A stretch of 64,000 nucleotides of DNA, taken from positions 31,617,375-31,681,374 of the forward strand of contig OZ024895.1 of assembly GCA_964017195.1 (NCBI GenBank), read 5' to 3'. Below the pieces are notes generated by a model, which saw only the letters and a program-made list of their open reading frames with translations, was not told the origin of the DNA and searched no databases. The translations under genes were made by a program, and so were the position numbers. Below, piece by piece: positions 15,687-24,553 of this stretch. The stretch comes from Siderastrea radians (Eukaryota; Cnidaria; Anthozoa; Scleractinia; Rhizangiidae). Position 1 is the first letter of the stretch; every line of letters starts with the position of its first letter.

Positions 15687-15875
15687 ATGGTCAACAGTTA
15701 TTGCGTGAAACAAAAAAAGGTCACTCTATGTGTACCAGGTAGTGAAAGATATGTAAAAGCCAAAAACGGGCGAACAATGATGAAATGCACTTGTGCTGAA
15801 TGTGGTATTACTAAGACGAAATTCGTTAAACATGCGGGAAACGGGTCGGCCCGTCGACAGGGGCGGGCGTACTAG
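15687..15875 (+). CDS. Zn-ribbon protein, zero frame of the PLA2/integrase cassette (B)
   Basis: A 62-residue Cys4 protein matching A's 4282-4467. It starts at TTATATATG after a doubled TCTAA. Its last codons lie beyond the slippery site G GGA AAC at 15836-15842 and stop at 15873-15875. Confidence 0.72.
   Translation: MVNSYCVKQKKVTLCVPGSERYVKAKNGRTMMKCTCAECGITKTKFVKHAGNGSARRQGRAY
15836..15875 (+). promoter_or_regulatory. Putative -1 frameshift signal, Zn-ribbon to PLA2 (element B)
   Basis: G GGA AAC in register with the Zn-ribbon frame, followed by a GC-rich stem GCCCG/CGGGC around TCGACAGGGG, then the zero-frame stop. The sequence between heptamer and stop differs from A by compensating single-base indels, yet both frames stay open, which suggests selection on both. 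Confidence 0.72.
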
Positions 15876-16552
15876 ATACAGTAGCATCAACCGGTTTAGA
15901 TATGTTTGTGCATCATGGAATCCCTTGGTTAGGTAAAAAGGCTGTTGAAATGGGAAGATGTTATGGTTCAGAAGCCTTGAGAAACCCAAAACTGCAGAAA
16001 AAGGCTATCGATTATGCTCTGGATAAGTTGAATCCAATGATTCAAAATGTTGGAAGTCAAGCTCTTGATCAATTATCAACCAAAATCAGACCGAAAAAGA
16101 AGTATAAAACCGACAGAAAGGATTTGGATGGTGGAAGTTTAGATATCCATAAAGCCATTGGAAGGCTACCCAAACCAAAATCAGGCTGGACTCTGCCTGG
16201 GCATCGATATACAGGACCATACAACCCTCTCGATGATCAGTTAAAGTACGATCCAGTGACTGGTGAGATATTGGAAATCTATGACCAACCGACTGGTAAA
16301 ACGGATGCAATAGCAATGCAACACGACGTCGATTATTCGGTTTGCAAGGATGACAAAAAATGCAAGAATAAAGCTGATAGAAAAATGGTTACGGCTCTAG
16401 ACAGTGTGCTTTACAATGAAAGACAATGGGGACATTGGCTGGCTAGAAATATGATTAACACGAAGCAGAAACTAGGTCTCGGTGTAAAACAAAGGAATAC
16501 AAAAAACGGGAGTGGCCGTCGAGTGAAGAAAAAAACTGGCAAGAAAAATTAG
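15836..16552 (+). CDS. PLA2-like capsid protein (B), -1 frame continuation
   Basis: Same domain order as in A: amphipathic N-terminal region, GPYNPL, and the catalytic HDVDY core preceded by DAIAMQ. The central region is diverged from A, but the ends are nearly identical. An ATG at 15902 exists but would remove a conserved N-terminal segment shared with A, so entry by -1 frameshift is preferred. The frame ends overlapping the integrase frame by about 95 nt. Confidence 0.82.
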   Translation, partial: GKRVGPSTGAGVLDTVASTGLDMFVHHGIPWLGKKAVEMGRCYGSEALRNPKLQKKAIDYALDKLNPMIQNVGSQALDQLSTKIRPKKKYKTDRKDLDGGSLDIHKAIGRLPKPKSGWTLPGHRYTGPYNPLDDQLKYDPVTGEILEIYDQPTGKTDAIAMQHDVDYSVCKDDKKCKNKADRKMVTALDSVLYNERQWGHWLARNMINTKQKLGLGVKQRNTKNGSGRRVKKKTGKKN

Positions 16553-16597
16553 CTGATGAGCTTCATAAACCGATAAAGCGTAACTTCACCCGGCGGC
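16501..16597 (+). promoter_or_regulatory. Putative -1 frameshift signal, PLA2 to integrase (element B)
   Basis: A AAA AAC at 16501-16507 in register with PLA2, spacer GGGAGTG (7 nt), then arm GCCGTCGAGTGAA (16515-16527) pairing with TTCACCCGGCGGC (16585-16597). The arms are identical to A's while the loop has a 3-nt insertion. Confidence 0.78.
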
Positions 16598-17469
16598 GTG
16601 TTATTGTAAACCATATTGACGAAATATGGTGCTCTGATATTGTTGAGATGCAAAAGTTCAGTCGATGGAATGCAGGCTACAGATATCTTCTTATGGTTTT
16701 AGATGTATTCTCTAAATATGGTTGGATTGTCCCTTTAAAGGACAAAAAGGGTGAAACCGTTATGAATGCTTTTAAAACAATCCTTAAAGAAGGTAGAAAA
16801 CCGGAATATTTATGGACAGACAAAGGCAAAGAGTATTACAACAAACATGTTAAGGAACTACTCGATAAGAATAAAATAACCTTGTACTCAACTGAGAATG
16901 AGGAAAAGTCGTCAGTTTGTGAAAGATGGAACAGAACAATTAAAACCAAGATGTGGAAGCAGTTTACTGTTCAAGGTAATACACAGTATTTAGACATGCT
17001 ACCCAAATTAGTGAAACAGTATAACAACACTAAACATAGCTCTATCAAAATGACGCCCACGGAAGCAAGCAAAAAGAAGAATGAAGGAGTTGTTTACTTT
17101 AATCTATACGGTGATATGGAAACATTAAAACAGAAACCGAAATTTAAAGTTGGTGATAATGTCAGAATAAGTAAGTATAAACGGAATGTGTTTGATAAGG
17201 GATATACACCGAATTGGTCTGAGGAAATTTTTATAGTTGATGAAATACATCATACCAATCCAATCACATACAAACTAAAGGATCTTAGAGATGAAGACAT
17301 TCAAGGGAGTTTTTATGAACCTGAATTACTGAAAGCTGAACAAAATGTATTTAGGATTGATAAAGTCATTCGGAGGGATTATAAAAAGAAGCAAGCTTTG
17401 GTGAAGTGGAAGGGGTATAGTGATGAATTCAACAGTTGGATACCGTTCAAGGACTTTAAAGATATATAA
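16501..17469 (+). CDS. int: Retroviral-type integrase with chromodomain (B), -1 frame continuation
   Basis: Same protein as A's integrase: catalytic Asp in WCSDIV (codon 16636-16638), second Asp in TDKGKEYYN, Glu in VCERWNRT and a C-terminal chromodomain (WKGYSDEFNSW). Between the last upstream stop in this frame (16456-16458) and 16648 there is no ATG. An ATG start at 16648 would lose the first catalytic Asp. Frameshifting from PLA2 is the only visible way to make a complete enzyme. The 3' end is repeated downstream (18508-18665). Confidence 0.9.
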   Translation, partial: KKREWPSSEEKNWQEKLADELHKPIKRNFTRRRVIVNHIDEIWCSDIVEMQKFSRWNAGYRYLLMVLDVFSKYGWIVPLKDKKGETVMNAFKTILKEGRKPEYLWTDKGKEYYNKHVKELLDKNKITLYSTENEEKSSVCERWNRTIKTKMWKQFTVQGNTQYLDMLPKLVKQYNNTKHSSIKMTPTEASKKKNEGVVYFNLYGDMETLKQKPKFKVGDNVRISKYKRNVFDKGYTPNWSEEIFIVDEIHHTNPITYKLKDLRDEDIQGSFYEPELLKAEQNVFRIDKVIRRDYKKKQALVKWKGYSDEFNSWIPFKDFKDI

Positions 17470-17591
17470 AATGTTTTAAAGATAATTATCTAATATATAT
17501 TATATCGATTGATACAGTATATACTGTCTTTTGCTTTTGGTAGCCAAAAACAAGATTGTTTCTGGCAATCAAGAATATATAACCATATTAT

Positions 17592-17888
17592 ATGAATCTG
17601 ATGTTTGGAGAAGATTTCGATACTTTAAAATTCAGAGCCAAAAACTTGTACAATGCTAAGGATCTGAGATATTCAAACCGCAGAAATAAGAAGTATGTTG
17701 TTACTCTCAAAAACGGTAAAAATATACATTTTGGTGATAGAAGGTATGAAGATTTTTTACAGCACCGAGATCAAGAAAGACGTTTAAGATATCGTAAAAG
17801 AGCCTCTATGATAAAGAATAAATATGGTAAATTGACATATAAGGATCCTGAATACGCTAATTACTGGAGCTATCATCTGCTGTGGTGA
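17592..17888 (+). CDS. DUF5754-like small protein
   Basis: A 98-residue basic protein with KKYVVTLKNGKNIHFGDRRY and a following H-x-D-x2-RR-x2-Y-x2-R pattern, as in the small DUF5754 family of giant viruses and relatives. The function is unknown. It starts at ATTATATG. It is present only in B within this window and is part of the cassette bracketed by integrase-end repeats, so it may be acquired. Confidence 0.6.
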   Translation: MNLMFGEDFDTLKFRAKNLYNAKDLRYSNRRNKKYVVTLKNGKNIHFGDRRYEDFLQHRDQERRLRYRKRASMIKNKYGKLTYKDPEYANYWSYHLLW

Positions 17889-17935
17889 ACATGTTCAAAC
17901 CATATTTAAAAATAAAATATATAGATTATATATAG

Positions 17936-18337
17936 ATGCATACTGAAAAACAACAGTGGTACTGTAACATTTGTGAAAAGAAATATAGTTTGAAGAGAAA
18001 GGATAATCATCGTCTAACTAAAGTTCATAAAAATAATAAAGAACGTCGGTATCGTAATGCGATATATGAAGAATATACAAAACGCCGAGATGAACTATTG
18101 ATGAATGATGAAGATGTTGGAGATATGGATTTTTTGGGGTTTTTAAAAAAACGTAGACTTGAAGATAAACAACTTGAAAAAATATTTGGTCGTAATTACA
18201 AATACGAATATAAATATACTCATTACGATACTGATTCCGATTCTGATTCAGATGATGAAGATACTGATTCAGATGATGAAGATACTGATTCAGATGATGA
18301 AGATGCTGATTACAAAGATGAAATTCATAAAAAATAA
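17936..18337 (+). CDS. C2H2-type zinc-finger protein with acidic repeat tail
   Basis: A 133-residue relative of A's 2400-2672: finger WYCNICEKKY with a His pair, helical middle, and a C-terminal tail of (D/T)DSDDEDT repeats encoded by a 21-bp tandem unit (about 18238-18306). The acidic tail may mimic DNA or bind histones; that is speculative. Start at TATATATAGATG. Confidence 0.6.
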   Translation: MHTEKQQWYCNICEKKYSLKRKDNHRLTKVHKNNKERRYRNAIYEEYTKRRDELLMNDEDVGDMDFLGFLKKRRLEDKQLEKIFGRNYKYEYKYTHYDTDSDSDSDDEDTDSDDEDTDSDDEDADYKDEIHKK

Positions 18338-18344
18338 TCAAGCA

Positions 18345-18515
18345 TGTCTGGATCGTAAGAATGCTTATGAAGATTATGTAAAACGTCGATATGTTGTATT
18401 GATGGAAAATGAAAATGATGAATATATGGGTTTGTCGAAGCGCTTGGAAAAAAGTGCGCGAGTCTATAGACTAATTAAAAAAGAATTTAATCGAAATTAC
18501 AAAGTTACTGAATGA
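18345..18515 (+). pseudogene. Second, partial copy of the zinc-finger protein tail
   Basis: In another frame just after the acidic tail, about 50 codons match the C-terminal half of A's 2400-2672 (NAYEDYVKRR ... FNRNYKV). No finger or start is present. This is a leftover of the duplication that created the cassette. Confidence 0.5.
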
Positions 18516-18702
18516 ATTTAACAGTTGGATACCGTTCAAGGACTTAAGAGATATATTAAGTGTTTTAAAGATAATTATCTAACATATATTATATCAATCG
18601 ATACAGTATATGCAGTTATTGCTGCTAATGGTAGCCAAAAATATCATTGTTTCTGGCTATCTTATTTAAACAGAAAATAATATATAGCATTAATACATAC
18701 AT

Positions 18703-19515
18703 ATGGAAATTTTCACTTATGAAGGAAAAAAACTGAATATTATCAAAAAGGATGATGATATTTGGTTTCGTGGTAAAACAGTTGCTAGCATTTTGGGATA
18801 TGAAGATACCAAGAAAGCGATTTTCAAACATGTTGATGAAGAAGATAAATGTTCACTTAAGAGGTTCAAATCCAAGGGGGACGATTCGTCCCCTTTAACA
18901 CGGAACACCGGAAACACGATTTATATAAATGAATCTGGATTGTACAGCCTAATATTGAGATCAAAAATGGATAAAGCTAAAGATTTCCAACGATGGGTTA
19001 CTAAGGAAGTTTTACCATCAATCAGAAAAACCGGTAAGTATGAATTCAACAACAGGCCATACAAAATGCTGACATTCAATATCAACACAGAATATGATTT
19101 ACATAAAAAGGTAGTCAACTTTATTAGAAACAATTATCCTAAAGCAATCCTAATCCCAACATTAGGTGAAAACCAAATTAATGGTAACATGAGAATAAAA
19201 TCATACAACATGGGTTATCAGAAGGGAGCTTGTGATCTATTCATTGGAAATATGCATTTGAAGTACTCAGGTTTTGCAATCGAATTTAAAACACCAACTG
19301 GTTATGGAAAGCTTTCAGAAGAACAGGAGATGATGCTACAAGAGTACGAAAACAACAATTACAAAATATTAGTCAGCAACGATTATGATGAAATCATTAA
19401 AGAAATCATACTTTATTTCCAGGGTGTAAGAATCAAATGCAAACATTGTTCCAGAAAATTCAAGTCAACAGAAACATTAAGCAATCATTTGAAATTCATA
19501 CACAAACACTTATAA
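18703..19515 (+). CDS. Bro-N / VRR-NUC nuclease / zinc-finger fusion protein
   Basis: A 270-residue protein in three parts. Residues 1-110 are a Bro-N domain (IWFRGKTVASILGY, a DNA-binding module of large DNA viruses). Residues 125-235 fit a VRR-NUC nuclease with D178 (GACDLFI), E194-x-K196 (AIEFKTP) and Q208 (LSEEQ). A C2H2 finger ends the protein (CKHC ... HLKFIH). VRR-NUC enzymes cut branched or flapped DNA. A role in resolving hairpin or concatemer junctions is inferred. It is present only in B, and an ordinary TATA-like leader precedes it. Confidence 0.72.
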   Translation: MEIFTYEGKKLNIIKKDDDIWFRGKTVASILGYEDTKKAIFKHVDEEDKCSLKRFKSKGDDSSPLTRNTGNTIYINESGLYSLILRSKMDKAKDFQRWVTKEVLPSIRKTGKYEFNNRPYKMLTFNINTEYDLHKKVVNFIRNNYPKAILIPTLGENQINGNMRIKSYNMGYQKGACDLFIGNMHLKYSGFAIEFKTPTGYGKLSEEQEMMLQEYENNNYKILVSNDYDEIIKEIILYFQGVRIKCKHCSRKFKSTETLSNHLKFIHKHL

Positions 19516-19543
19516 AGAGAAAAATAATATATAGATTATATAT

Positions 19544-19795
19544 ATGGAAAATCAAAATGTAAAGAGAGGTCGAGGTCGACCAAAAAAGTATTCAACTGAA
19601 GAGAAGAAGGAGGCTATAAAACAACAAAAATCGAAGTACATGCTAAATAAGGAATGGTATTGTGACGTTTGTAAAAATGGACTAAATTATACTCTTGCCG
19701 GTAAATGGTGCCATTTGAAGACGATAAAGCACCGAAAAAATAGCATTGCATCAATATCATGGAGAAAAATAATTGACATAATACACAAAAAATAA
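19544..19795 (+). CDS. Small AT-hook plus zinc-finger protein (B)
   Basis: An 83-residue homologue of A's 2136-2348. It has an AT-hook (GRGRPKKY) and a Cys2-His2-like finger (YCDVC ... CHLKTIKH). It lies directly before PolB as in A and starts at GATTATATATATG. The C-terminal end differs from A, so a small frame change near the end is possible. Confidence 0.68.
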   Translation: MENQNVKRGRGRPKKYSTEEKKEAIKQQKSKYMLNKEWYCDVCKNGLNYTLAGKWCHLKTIKHRKNSIASISWRKIIDIIHKK

Positions 19796-19907
19796 ATTCT
19801 TTCAATATAGTTCTAAGGATCCATGCTTTGGATCATTTGAATTATAACCCCATTTAAACGCGCTATTGAAAAGGCTTAAAAGAATATCAATACTATAGTA
19901 TATATAA

Positions 19908-22900
19908 ATGGAAATAAAAGAATATAATTATATAGAAATGAACAAAGCTAGTTTGAAGAAACTCAGCAAATCACAGCTTATCAAATTGCTTCTGAATCAA
20001 AAGAAAAGGAAGCCTGAAATCATCATAGCAGATGATACTAAACCAGTTCCAGCACAAAGGACTTATAAACCAAGACCGCCTGTACCAACACCTCGCAAGA
20101 GTGTCAAACAGATGGCTAAAGAATATGAAGAAAACATCATTCTACCACCTCCAGAATTCAGGGATAATTACAAACCAGTTCCAGCACCAAGAACCAAAAA
20201 ACCAATGGATAAACCAGTTCCAGCACCTAGGACTAAAATAGAACAAACAGAGAAAGCCTTAAAAGGTTACACTAAATCATATGAAATTAGTATTAAAAAC
20301 AATAAAGACCCCTTAGCCCAAATGCAAAACACTAGAAAGGCTATAGAACATCGTGTAATAACTTTGTTGAATGAAATGAAAGGCTTGAAATACGTTGAAA
20401 CACTGAAAGTTACTTTCGAAAAAAATTCAGGTGATGAAATAGTTGAAAAGTCAGCATATTTCAATAGTACACCTCAAACAATAATCAACCAAATGGAAAT
20501 CGCTGGTTCATTACAATCATCAAAACAACAGATACTGAATAAGATAGCTCAATGGATATCAGAAGGATCTGGTTGGACAATTAAATCAGTTGATAGTCAT
20601 TATCTTAATATTGTAAAATATAAGCCTATGAGTGGATCATCCTATATCCAATTACCTTCTGAATTACGAAATGGTAAAAAAGGCTTGATTAATTTTAAAA
20701 ACATGGATAATGAATGCTTCAGATGGTGTCACATCAGACATTTAAACCCACAAGACAAGGACCCAAGCCTATGAGTGGATCATCCTATATCCAATTACCT
20801 TCTGAATTACGAAATGGTAAAAAAGGCTTGATTAATTTTAAAAACATGGATAATGAATGCTTCAGATGGTGTCACATCAGACATTTAAACCCACAAGACA
20901 AGGACCCTCAACGTATAAAAAAGACTGACAAGCAATACATTGAAAAGTTAGATTATTCTGGTATTGAATTTCCGGTTAATGTCAAACAGTTCAACAAAAT
21001 TGAGAAGCAAAATAAAATTAACATCAGTGTATTTGGATATGAAGAAAAGCAACCATTTCCCATTTATGTTTCCAAAGAAAAGTTTGAAGATCATATGGAA
21101 CTACTATTAATAACAAAAGACGAAAACAAGCATTATATCCTCATAAAAGATTTCAACACATTCATGTTCAATCAAACAAAACACGAACATAGGAAACACT
21201 TTTGTATGTATTGTCTACAATGTTTTAGCTCTGAAAGGGTATTAAATAATCATAAAGACAATTGCATTCAAGTGAACGGTACTCAAGCAATTAAAATGCC
21301 AACTAAAGATAACAACATACTGAAATTCAATAATTTTCATAAACAGCAACAAGTTCCATTTGTTGTATATGCTGATTTCGAAGCTATAACAGAGAAAGTG
21401 TATGCATGTATGCCTAGTGATGATACATCATATACTGAAACATACCAAAAACATACAGACTGTGGATATGGATATAAGGTTGTGTGCTGTTATGACAACA
21501 AATATACTAAACCAGAGCAGATATATAGAGGTGAAAATGCTGTTATCAATTCATGGAAAATATGTTAGAAGAAGTTAAATAGTGCAAAAATATTATGAAG
21601 AAACGTTTCAACAAACCATTGAGAATGACTGAAAAAGATGAAGAGAAATTTCAAAAAGCGGAAGAATGCCACATCTGTGATAAAAGATATACTGAAAAAG
21701 ATATTCGAGTTAGAGATCATTGTCATATTACTGGTGAATACAGAGGTTCAGCACATCAAGACTGTAATCTGAAACTTAGAATAAATCCTGAAGAAATAAA
21801 AATTCCTGTTATATTCCATAATCTAAGAGGTTATGACAGCCATTTCATTATGCAGCAGATTGGTGAAATAGTCAAAAAGCATACATACAAAAACAAACAA
21901 ATGAATATCAATGCTATTCCCAACAACATGGAAAAATACATGGCATTCATGCTTGGTAATCATCTGACATTCATTGATAGTTTCCAATTCATGAGCTCAA
22001 GTTTGGATAAATTAGTCAGCAACTTACCTAGTGAAGCTTTAAAATATACAAACAAACAATTCAAAGGTGGAAAATTCGAATTGATGACGCGTAAGGGAGT
22101 TTATCCTTACGATTACATGGATAGTTTCGAAAAATTCAATAAAACAGAATTACCAACAAAAGAAGAATTTTACAGCATATTGAGTGATGAACACATAACA
22201 GATGAAGATTATCAACATGCTAAAAATGTTTGGAACACTTTCAAATTACAATCAATGGGTGAATACCATAATCTATATCTTAAGTCTGATATTCTTCTAT
22301 TAGCCGACGTGTTTGAAAACTTCCGTAAAACATGTCTTCAGTATTACAAACTTGACCCCTGTCACTACTTTACATCTCCAGGATTATCTTGGGATGCTAT
22401 GTTGAAGATGACTAATATTCAACTAGAACTAAGGACAAACATAGACATGTTTCAATTTATTGAAAAAGGCATGCGTGGTGGTATATCTTATATTGCCAAT
22501 CGATATGGAAAAGCAAACAATAAGTACATGAGAGAGTACGACGAGAAGGCGCCCTCAAAGTATATTATGTACCTTGATGCTAATAATTTATACGGTTGGG
22601 CTATGTCACAGTATCTACCAACTGGCGGTTTCAAATGGTTGACGGAAAAACAAATCAATAAATTAAACTTAGCTGAGCATGAAGATGATAGTAAGAAAGG
22701 ATTGATACTAGAAGTTGATCTAGAATATCCTAAAGAACTACATAACCTGCATAATGACTACCCATTAGGACCTGAAAAGGTCAAAGTAACTGAAAGCATG
22801 TTATCCGATTATTGTAAGAACATACAGAAAAAGTTCAAAATATCGGCAGGACTAGTACACAAACTGATCCCTACTTTATGCAACAAAGAAAAATACGTCA

Positions 22901-23838
22901 TACACTACAGAAACCTTCAATTATATACAGATCTTGGATTGAAAGTAAAGAAAGTGCATAGAGTATTAGAATTCAATCAGTCACCTTGGCTCAAACAATA
23001 CATTGACTTCAATACGCAAAAACGTACCCAAGCGAAAAATTCATTCGAAAAAGATTTCTTCAAGCTAATGAATAACTCAGTGTTTGGAAAGACAATGGAG
23101 AACACAAGAAAACGTGTCGATGTCAGACTTATTACAGATGAGAAGAAACTATTGAAGATGGCTTCTAAACCAACTTATGTAAGCAGTAAGATATTCAATG
23201 AAAATCTGGTAGCAGTTCATAAGATCAAAGAAACGCTAACTCTAAACAGGCCGGCATATGTGGGTATGTGTATTCTTGATCTAAGTAAGACATTAATGTA
23301 TGATTTTCATTATAACTATATCAAAGAAAAGTATGGTAATAAGGCTAAACTACTATTCACTGACACAGACAGTCTAACATATGAGATTGAAGCTGAAGAT
23401 GTGTATCAAGACTTTTGGAATGACAAAGATCGATTTGACAACAGTGACTATCCAGAAAACTCTCCGTATTTCGATAAGACAAACAAGAAGGTAATTGGTA
23501 AATTCAAGGATGAAGCAGCTGGAATAGCAATCACAGAATTCGTTGGTTTGCGATCAAAAATGTATTCATATATTAAAGACAATGATGAAGGTGGAAAAAC
23601 CGCTAAAGGCATCAAAAAGAATATCATAAAGAACCACATCAAACATGAAGATTATAAAAATGTATTAATTAATAACAAACAAATACATCATACCATGAAA
23701 ACAATCAGAAGTATGAATCATCAACTAGGTAGTTACGAGCTCAATAAAGTGTCACTCAGCTGTTTCGACGATAAACGATATATAGCAAACGATGGAATCA
23801 ATAGTTTCGCTTACGGACATTATGCAATTCAAAACTAA
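19908..23838 (+). pseudogene. polB: Protein-primed family B DNA polymerase, broken by duplication, indel and stop
   Basis: The full-length polymerase is recognisable. In order: PxxxPR-rich N-terminus, C2H2 finger, YADFEA exonuclease motif, endonuclease VII-like CHIC ... RDHCHITG segment, HNLRGYDSHF, motif A YLDANNLYGW, motif B KLMNNSVFGK and motif C FTDTDS. Three lesions break it: an exact 143-bp tandem duplication (20622-20907) that shifts frame, a one-base loss near 21555, and an in-frame TAG at 21580-21582. The 747-codon 3' part (21595-23838) is open. A's copy is open at the equivalent sites visible here. Confidence 0.9.
20622..20907 (+). repeat. Exact 143-bp tandem duplication inside PolB
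   Basis: 20622-20764 is repeated base for base as 20765-20907. The length is not a multiple of three. No divergence between copies means it is very recent or an assembly artefact. Confidence 0.93.
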
Positions 23839-23839
23839 A

Positions 23840-23989
23840 ATGCAGAAACTTCCGATAAATTTATTTGAAAAAATAATATCTGGGTACGTTTTTGATTGGG
23901 AGAGAGAGATCGTACGATCGTCTCATGACATTGACACAATAGCTATTAGTGATGACGTCACGCCACAGCTGTGGCGTTTTGTGGCTTAA
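23840..23989 (+). CDS. Possible 49-residue ORF after PolB
   Basis: Starts 1 nt after the PolB stop and encodes an Ile/Asp-rich peptide with no known motif. It spans a TGACGTCA palindrome. Chance is possible. Confidence 0.25.
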   Translation: MQKLPINLFEKIISGYVFDWEREIVRSSHDIDTIAISDDVTPQLWRFVA

Positions 23990-24291
23990 TATTATTTAAA
24001 CCCATTGAATTGCTTCTTCTTCATTGTCCTTAAAAAACAATAGCAATCTGATGACTCATTTCCTGTTTTTCTGAGAATTTTAAGACTTCCTGTTTTCCGA
24101 GAATTTTAGACTTCCTGTTGTATGAAGTCACGCGATGTAAAATGCGTTCGTTTCCATATGAAATAAAAACATATAGATTTCCATATTATTTTACAATATA
24201 TATATCTCCATATTATTGTTCTTATATGTATATCTCCATATTATTGTTATTATATGTATGTCTCCATAAAAATGATTACCATCCGATGGAA
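23990..24291. repeat. Right terminal (TIR) region of element B
   Basis: Matches the order of blocks in A's terminus: GATGACTCAT, three (A)TTTCCTGT/ACTTCCTGT sites (24058, 24085, 24110), a GTCACGCG site, three tandem copies of a 27-28 bp unit beginning CCATATTATT (about 24180-24262), and GATGGA before the hairpin. It lacks A's GC-rich island. Confidence 0.75.
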
Positions 24292-24364
24292 AGTAGTTAG
24301 AGTTGGTTCGGTTTTAGCGAAGTTTTTATAAAACTGCGCCAGAACCGCCAACTCTATAACTACT
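24292..24364. repeat. Terminal palindrome of element B (bulged hairpin)
   Basis: Outer stem AGTAGTTA-GAGTTGG against CCAACTCTATAACTACT, then the same TT bulge and CGGTT/AACCG stem as in A. A diverged inner stem with mismatches follows (GCG, then AGTTTT/AAAACT) and a TAT loop. Inner sequence differs from A but the architecture is kept. Confidence 0.9.
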
Positions 24365-24553
24365 TTTTGCGATACTTGTCAAAAGTTTCACCAAAAACCA
24401 CCTTCGCCCCCGGAATGGTATCACACGTTCAGTGTACCGTGGATGAGTAAACCCAAGAAACAAGGCCTGAATCGTTGGATCAGTACCAATGGCGAATGGA
24501 GACGACGAACAGGATGTAAAAAGCAATGGTGGGGACCTAGCATTGAACATTAA
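24365..24553 (+). CDS. Element D remnant: last 62 codons of an unknown viral gene
   Basis: Open frame that starts abruptly at the end of B and stops at 24551-24553, with two Cys pairs and many Trp/Arg residues (EWYH, RRRTGCKK). Its final Glu-His-stop codons and following bases are matched just after the DprA-like gene of C (around 41030), so this is the end of a C-family element interrupted by B. The function is unknown. Confidence 0.5.
   Translation, partial: FCDTCQKFHQKPPSPPEWYHTFSVPWMSKPKKQGLNRWISTNGEWRRRTGCKKQWWGPSIEH

Larger units (their letters stand above)
17427..18665 (+). repeat. Direct repeat of the integrase 3' end bracketing a two-gene cassette
   Basis: About 155 bp at 17427-17585 (last integrase codons plus the following AT-rich spacer with palindromic ACAGTATATACTGT) is repeated, slightly diverged, at 18508-18665. 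The DUF5754-like gene and the acidic zinc-finger gene lie between. A lacks both the cassette and the second copy. Confidence 0.8.
14534..24364. mobile_element. Element B: Polinton relative of A, left part displaced by insertion of A
   Basis: Genes run rightward from a truncated pVI-like/protease frame to PolB and end in a TIR with a terminal palindrome. Its proteins are close homologues of A's, but the region between integrase and PolB carries three extra genes. The left portion (capsid, penton, ATPase and so on) is expected beyond A's left end, outside the window. Any target duplication of A should begin with the bases at 14534-14539 (GTGCCC). PolB is broken, so B is older or no longer constrained. 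Confidence 0.88.

Noticed and set aside
18238..18306. Acidic 21-bp repeats as a CRISPR-like or regulatory array
   Set aside because: They are in-frame codon repeats within the zinc-finger gene.
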